From NCBI RefSeq assembly GCF_022921075.1, contig NZ_CP095050.1:3286001-3350000 (forward strand): a stretch of 64,000 bases of DNA, in the 5' to 3' direction. Origin of the DNA: Hymenobacter sp. 5317J-9 (GTDB taxonomy: Bacteria; Bacteroidota; Bacteroidia; Cytophagales; Hymenobacteraceae). Position numbers and translations under genes: made by a program. Positions 60,501 to 64,000 of this stretch are shown here, in pieces. The notes below the pieces were generated by a model, which saw only the letters and a program-made list of their open reading frames with translations, made no database searches and had not been told where the DNA came from. How positions within the stretch are numbered: position 1 is the stretch's first letter; every line of letters starts with the position of its first letter.

Positions 60501-62966
60501 GCTCGCCGTGGCGAGGGCCACGGGCGTAGCAAAGCTGCCGGTGGCGTCCGACAACTGCACCGAGAAGGTGCCCGTGGCGGCCGGGCCGGCGGTGGTGTAA
60601 TTCACGGTAATGTTGCTGCCGGCGCAAGCCGGCGTGGGGCTCACCGCGCCGGTGTAGAGGGTGGGCGTGGTCACCGCCGCCACCGTGCCGTAGACCACCA
60701 CGCCATCGGTTGCGCCGCTTTGGGCCAGGTACATATTGCCGTTGGAGCTGACGTAGCCATATAGACGGAAATACAGCTGACTGACGGTGCTAAGCGTACT
60801 GCTGGGAGTGAAGGTGAGCAGCGTGGGAGTGGTTGAATTGGTGGTGATGCCTTGGGTGCCCAGGCTCGTGTAGCCGGTGGCAAACGAGGCATCGGTGCTC
60901 ACCAGCAGCTCAAGGGTTTGCGGGCCGGCGGTAGTGCGGTAGGCATTAATGGTCACACTGCTCACCGTGGCTTGGTAGCCTGTATTGGGGCTGATGCTGA
61001 AGGTAATATAATCATCATTGTTCTGCGCAGCAGTCAAGTTTGCCGAGCTCCAGCCATTGTTACCAAACAGCCCCGTGCCGGTGCCCACGGTGCCCACGCC
61101 CGCGCCGCGCGTAATGGCAGTGGCGGTGGCATTGGTAGCGACGGAAGTAGCAGGTGCCGAACCGGCGTTAGCAGTAACCGTAGTCAGGTTGTAGTTGGCC
61201 ACCGACGGAGGAGCGGGCGTCGTGACCGTGCCGGTCACGGCCACGTTCTGGCTGGCGCTGCCGCTTACGTTGGTCACGTTGCCGCTGGGGCTGCCGGCCG
61301 CGCCACCGGTCAAACGCACATAGATGGTGGTAATGGCCACCGTACCGCCTGCCTGCGCCAGGGTCAGGCTGGGGCCGAAGCCACTGGCCGAAGCCAGCGA
61401 TACCTCGTAGCCGGCAGGGGCTGTCACCAAAATGTCCGCCGTCAGGTTGGCGCCGCCCACTGTGTAGGTACTTGGGGCCGAAGGAGTGCCCGTGGTGGTG
61501 GCGAAGGCGGCCAACGAGTTGGTGCTCACCGAAACGGTGGGCACGGGCGCGGTCACGGTACCGGTCACGGCCTTGTTGACGGTGGTGGCGTTGGTGCTGG
61601 TGTGTGCGATGTCGCCGGTGTAGGGGCTGCCGCCGGTGGTGGCAGTAGCAGCCAGGCGCACGCTGATGGTGGTGTTGGCCACTGTGCCAGCACTGGTTTG
61701 GGCCACGACGATGGCCGACGACGAATATGTGGGCGTAGCGCCCTGGCCAATTTCATAGCCGGCCGGCGGCGTCACTGTGATGCCGTCGGTGCCATTGAGG
61801 TTGGCGCCGCTCACCGTATAGGTCTGGGCACCCGACGCTGTTCCTTCGGTAGTGGTGAAGGCGGTTAGCGCCGCGGTCGACACGGTGATGGTGGGCGTTG
61901 GGGCCGCCGTTACGCTGCCACTCACCGTGACGTTGGTGGGCGCGGAAGTACCGCCGCCCGTTACGGCAACGGTTTCGCTGTTGTAATTCCCCACGGCCAG
62001 GCCAGCCTTGAGGCGTACGTAAATATTGGTGTTGCCCAGTGTGCCGCCGGCGGTATTGGCGATGGTGGCGGTGGCGCCAAAGTCCGTCGAAAGCGTAGTC
62101 AGCGACACTTCATAGTCAGTGGGCGCGGTAATGGTAATCGCACTGGCGGCCGTTAGGTTGCTGCCGCTCAGGTTAAACGACTGGTTGGCCGAAGGACCAT
62201 TGCCTACTATATAGGTAAAGCCCGTGAGCGAAGTGGGGGCAGCCGTGAGGCTTGGGGTAACAGTCGCAAGGGTGCCCTTCACTGTGATATCATCCACTAC
62301 CCACCGTTCAGCAGCGTTATCGTTAAGCAGTGAAATGCGAAAACGCATATTTGCGGTCGGGGTAATTCCCGTAACCGAGAGGGTGCTGGAGCTAGTCGAT
62401 GAACCACCAGCTGCCGAAATAACAGCCGTTGGCGCATTATTCCCATCATATGAAGTCGATGAGGCACCCGTTGCAGAAAAAGGCCACGTCGCATTTGAAT
62501 TACCAGCTAAGGTCAGTTCAGAAGACCAGTTGGCCCCGCCATCAGTACTGATTTCAATTTTAACATTATCACCATTGTCAGCCCCTTGTGCTAGGGTGCC
62601 GAATGAAAAGGATGCTACCCGCACGCTCAGCGAGACGCTGGTGTAAGAACTAGTGTTAATGTCAGCATTTGAGGTAATAACTGCTGCGGTAACACTACCC
62701 GTCCCTGTTCTGGCGTAGCCGGTATTAGTTGAAGAGAAAAACGGGCTATTAGCAGGCTTATCAGCCGTTGCTGATGAGTTTCCCGTGACGAAAGCCCCTC
62801 CTGTACCCGAAAGTGCTACGGTTGCAGTTGGAGTAGCGGGCACGGTTTCAAAATCCTGAATGGCAATTGTCGTCTGCCCCCACCCTACCAGCGGTAACAG
62901 TAGCGTCATCAGCAGCGCCACGCCGCGGCTGAAAAAGGCGGTAAAATGAGTACGGGTTGGGTGCAT
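57582..62966 (-). CDS. Large T9SS type A cargo with repeated beta-sandwich modules
   Basis: 1794 residues. Signal peptide (LLMTLLLPLVGWGQ). Residues about 30-230 resemble a jelly-roll carbohydrate-binding-like domain (ISTDGGANWSSELTLAG...ERWVVDDITVKG). Several repeats of about 100 residues follow, with LTGFTYIVGN, PAGYEVSLA and TTIYVRLTGG signatures. Later come a second jelly-roll-like region, a beta-solenoid-type stretch, a fibronectin III-like domain (PVELSRFGAQRQADNAVAVTW) and the type A sorting tail (LLLYPNPASTAISFLAE, LPSGLYLLELQTPAG). It is expected on the cell surface, perhaps binding polysaccharide. GC content is visibly lower in the first ~230 codons. Confidence 0.87.
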   Translation of the reverse strand: MHPTRTHFTAFFSRGVALLMTLLLPLVGWGQTTIAIQDFETVPATPTATVALSGTGGAFVTGNSSATADKPANSPFFSSTNTGYARTGTGSVTAAVITSNADINTSSYTSVSLSVRVASFSFGTLAQGADNGDNVKIEISTDGGANWSSELTLAGNSNATWPFSATGASSTSYDGNNAPTAVISAAGGSSTSSSTLSVTGITPTANMRFRISLLNDNAAERWVVDDITVKGTLATVTPSLTAAPTSLTGFTYIVGNGPSANQSFNLSGSNLTAASAITITAPTDYEVSLTTLSTDFGATATIANTAGGTLGNTNIYVRLKAGLAVGNYNSETVAVTGGGTSAPTNVTVSGSVTAAPTPTITVSTAALTAFTTTEGTASGAQTYTVSGANLNGTDGITVTPPAGYEIGQGATPTYSSSAIVVAQTSAGTVANTTISVRLAATATTGGSPYTGDIAHTSTNATTVNKAVTGTVTAPVPTVSVSTNSLAAFATTTGTPSAPSTYTVGGANLTADILVTAPAGYEVSLASASGFGPSLTLAQAGGTVAITTIYVRLTGGAAGSPSGNVTNVSGSASQNVAVTGTVTTPAPPSVANYNLTTVTANAGSAPATSVATNATATAITRGAGVGTVGTGTGLFGNNGWSSANLTAAQNNDDYITFSISPNTGYQATVSSVTINAYRTTAGPQTLELLVSTDASFATGYTSLGTQGITTNSTTPTLLTFTPSSTLSTVSQLYFRLYGYVSSNGNMYLAQSGATDGVVVYGTVAAVTTPTLYTGAVSPTPACAGSNITVNYTTAGPAATGTFSVQLSDATGSFATPVALATASSTATSITATIAGATASGTGYRVRVVNSDGSIGTVSSAFAVQNASVSIAPIATQNLNTGVNGATLTATETPAALSRQWFVSTTSGSGYTAIAGATGLTYVPNFTTPNTYYVVVQSVYSSCGTLTSNEVQIDVTTPTLTATPTSLAGFSTTLGSASLAQTYALTGTGLVSPTTVTAPAGYEVSLDGLTYSASVVATAAAVSGGAGQTVYVRLTGTSQGTVSGNVTNVVGSTSASVAVSGSVLVAPGLLLAEDDFDYTGNLNANGWTGTATSATITGNITDAMYPKGILALGGTSYKAQVLGSSGNAIYRAVTVPIGATALYAAALINVSSVQNITGSDYIFSFRTSGTTSFRGHVVIARVPSSTPARYTYKLAAGNETPISETTPTEFSLNTDQLMVLKVENSAATGNADKFSLYVLPAGSNLSQEPGTPMITVTLGNTFSVINSFSIRQSDTNNPNFTLDNFRMGTGWGVVVGNPAYAAAAATVNAGSYYNVTVNSGSQATQSGAVTVENQLALTDGKLDLNGQLLTLAGSVSGNGFLAGSATSRLTVLGTGALGTLSFAPGAQTLNNLTLNRTTNGSAVLGSPLTVNGAFALTNGIITTTATNLLSLGSAASLSGGSASSFVNGPMARATAAGARATLFPIGSGTIYRPLTLTASTQTGIATYTASQTELNTGRVLATGGALPDLTRVSTKRFYTVTTSNPGSGFTGNITLTFGSDDYVNNPGNAALVIAKRDGGTSGAWTNIGRAATNASTGPDNGPGGAPSAGTLTSGEFSGFSDFTFGATDDNSQVNFFQSINPLPVELSRFGAQRQADNAVAVTWTTATEKNAERFEVQRSRNARDFETVATAKAQGTSSKATAYALLDKSAPAGLLYYRLRQVDNDGTAAFSPVVTVAGSGETTKLLLYPNPASTAISFLAEAATPYRVLNQLGQVLLQGTTEAGTAKVAVDKLPSGLYLLELQTPAGRSVQKFEKQ

Positions 62967-63385
62967 AAGTAACGGGGTTTTAGGTAACTAAAAAAACACT
63001 TTTGGCTAGGCGCACTGCCTGTAAAATTAGGGGGACTTCATAGGACTCCACCCATGCCAGGCGTTACCAAAAGGTTACAATCCCGGGCAGTGCAAACCGG
63101 AGTGCCGGGATAGTGCCGACAGCGGAAGCCTATAAAGGCATAATCCATTTTAAAATGAATTAAAAATGAAGACCACAAAAAAAGCCTCCGCGACGGCGGA
63201 GGCTTTTTGGGGAAACGCGTGGCCGGCGGCAACGCCCACCTGGCGCTTCAAACGTTTGTGCCTGCCATTCCGGCTCCGGCGGGTGGGCGGGACGCTGCTG
63301 CCAGCGGCGGCAAACCGCTGGGTGGGTGGCCGCGGCCCGCGGCCCCATCCGGTTGAGAATGGCAGGACTTATCTCGGTGTATAGT
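62967..63385. other. Intergenic region before the glycosyltransferase
   Basis: 419 bases without a gene. It holds the upstream region of the T9SS cargo gene (AT-rich, with TAATTTTA on the minus strand as a weak -7 candidate) and the terminator at 63177-63208. Nothing else is recognised. Confidence 0.5.
63177..63208 (-). terminator. Terminator downstream of the glycosyltransferase
   Basis: GCCTCCGC / GCGGAGGC stem with loop GACG, flanked by A- and T-runs. On the minus strand it is followed by seven T, 178 bases after the glycosyltransferase stop codon. Confidence 0.8.
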
Positions 63386-64000
63386 TCAGGAGTGGGCCAA
63401 TGCCGGCGCAAATGCAGCGGTGAGGGCCGCGCCGCGCGCCGCTTTGGCTGGGGCCGGTGCGGCGGCCCGGTGCAGGGCAGCCAGCACGTCTTCGGTGAGG
63501 GCGCACTGGCGCTGGTGCGAGTAGCGCCAGCGCTCCATGCGGGCGCGCTCCACCCGCTCGCGGGTGGCGGGCACGTCGTCGAGGCTGCGGCGAATGGAGC
63601 GGGCACAGGCGGCCACGTCGCGGTGCAGATAGAGCAGGCCGGTGTGGCCGTGCTGCACCAGCTCCACGGTGCCGCCGGTGGCGGCCGCCACCACGGGCAC
63701 GCCGGCGGCCATGGCCTCCAGGGTCACCATGCCGTAGGTTTCGTTTTCGGAAGCCAGCACAAACACGTCAATGGCCTGGTAAAACACCGCCGGGTTAGCC
63801 CGAAAACCCCGGAAATGCACCTGGCCTTCCAGCCCCAGGCGCTGCACCTGGGCCTGCAGCTGGCGCAGGTAGCCGTCGCCCTCGTTGCGGGTGGGCTCGC
63901 CCATGATGAGCAGGCTGGCGTGGCGGCCCAGTTGGGTGCACAGGTGGTGCAGCGCCTCAATTACGAAATCCTGCCCTTTGCCGGCATCAAACCGGCCCAG
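63386..64000 (-). CDS. Glycosyltransferase family 4-like (GT1 clan), C-terminal part, cut by window end
   Basis: About 205 residues are visible and the frame stays open to the window edge (GRFDAGKGQDFVIEAL is read at the end), so the true start lies outside. The GT-B nucleotide-sugar domain is clear: FRGFRANPAVFYQAIDVFVLAS, then the acidic motif ENETYGMVTLEAMAAGVPVVAAATGGTVEL and GHTGLLYLHRDV. It transfers a sugar from a nucleotide donor, probably in polysaccharide or glycolipid synthesis. The C-terminal 30 residues are Ala-rich and poorly conserved in character. Confidence 0.88.
   Translation of the reverse strand: MGRFDAGKGQDFVIEALHHLCTQLGRHASLLIMGEPTRNEGDGYLRQLQAQVQRLGLEGQVHFRGFRANPAVFYQAIDVFVLASENETYGMVTLEAMAAGVPVVAAATGGTVELVQHGHTGLLYLHRDVAACARSIRRSLDDVPATRERVERARMERWRYSHQRQCALTEDVLAALHRAAAPAPAKAARGAALTAAFAPALAHS

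Noticed and set aside
1..64000. tRNA, rRNA, tmRNA or known riboswitches
   Set aside because: None was recognised by eye in any intergenic region; a covariance-model search would be needed to exclude small RNAs.

Overview
The window is a GC-rich (about 60-65% by eye) chromosomal segment from a member of the Bacteroidota, most likely Hymenobacter or a close relative in the Cytophagales. Four things point there: a type IX secretion system (T9SS) porU-porV pair plus four T9SS cargo proteins carrying type A or type B sorting domains; several promoters with the Bacteroidota -7 element TAnnTTTG; families typical of this phylum (DUF2911, DUF3667, NamZ/DUF1343, PspC plus head-GIN protein); and very little Shine-Dalgarno signal. 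No rRNA, tRNA, prophage, CRISPR array or plasmid-type replication gene was recognised.

Layout. 1-5 kb: end of a sodium/solute symporter, a TonB-C periplasmic protein, an MsbA-type ABC exporter, an atypical ExbD-like protein, and a DUF2911 protein. 5-12.4 kb: a minus-strand block of acyltransferase 3, lipoprotein phosphodiesterase, PAP2 phosphatase, aspartate kinase and a large PIG-L deacetylase. 12.4-13.3 kb: a REP-associated tyrosine transposase (RAYT) framed by two copies of its likely cognate REPIN. 13.3-17 kb: DUF3667 membrane protein, subtilase lipoprotein, SDR oxidoreductase. 17.3-25.2 kb: two adjacent T9SS cargo genes (type A, then a giant type B protein with seven ~84-residue repeats), followed by a nine-unit 21-bp tandem array. 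25.5-30.2 kb: rlmD, two small unknown genes, an NTF2-like lipoprotein, a glycine-zipper protein and thiL. 30.3-37.8 kb: a third T9SS cargo, a TetR regulator with a perfect palindrome in its promoter, three small lipoproteins, an M3 oligopeptidase, a PaaE-like reductase and an M23 peptidase. 37.8-42 kb: LolC/FtsX-like permease, NamZ-like protein, fmt, folA. 42-48.5 kb: porV-porU. 48.8-52 kb: PadR regulator and PspC/GIN protein. 52-57.5 kb: cca, tsaC, methylmalonyl-CoA epimerase, and a minimal iron-sulfur set iscS-iscU-(unknown)-iscA. 57.6-63 kb: a fourth T9SS cargo. The window ends inside a glycosyltransferase.

How the genes connect. PorV carries T9SS substrates to the PorU sortase, which removes C-terminal sorting domains; the four cargo proteins here are candidate clients. 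IscS, IscU and IscA together supply sulfur, scaffold and carrier for Fe-S assembly, which RlmD and the PaaE-like reductase would use. Most of the rest is housekeeping.

The most distinctive feature is the repeat landscape. Eleven REPIN-like elements (two hairpin-forming arms in inverted orientation) from at least five sequence families sit between genes, and one family encodes the C-terminus of a protein. Only one RAYT gene is present, and its flanking elements match only one family. Other points worth a look are the 21-bp array, a TetR operator that fits the PaaR consensus, a PadR promoter with GTAC motifs every 17 bp, an ExbD-like protein that lacks the membrane aspartate, and intragenic base-composition mosaics in two large genes.
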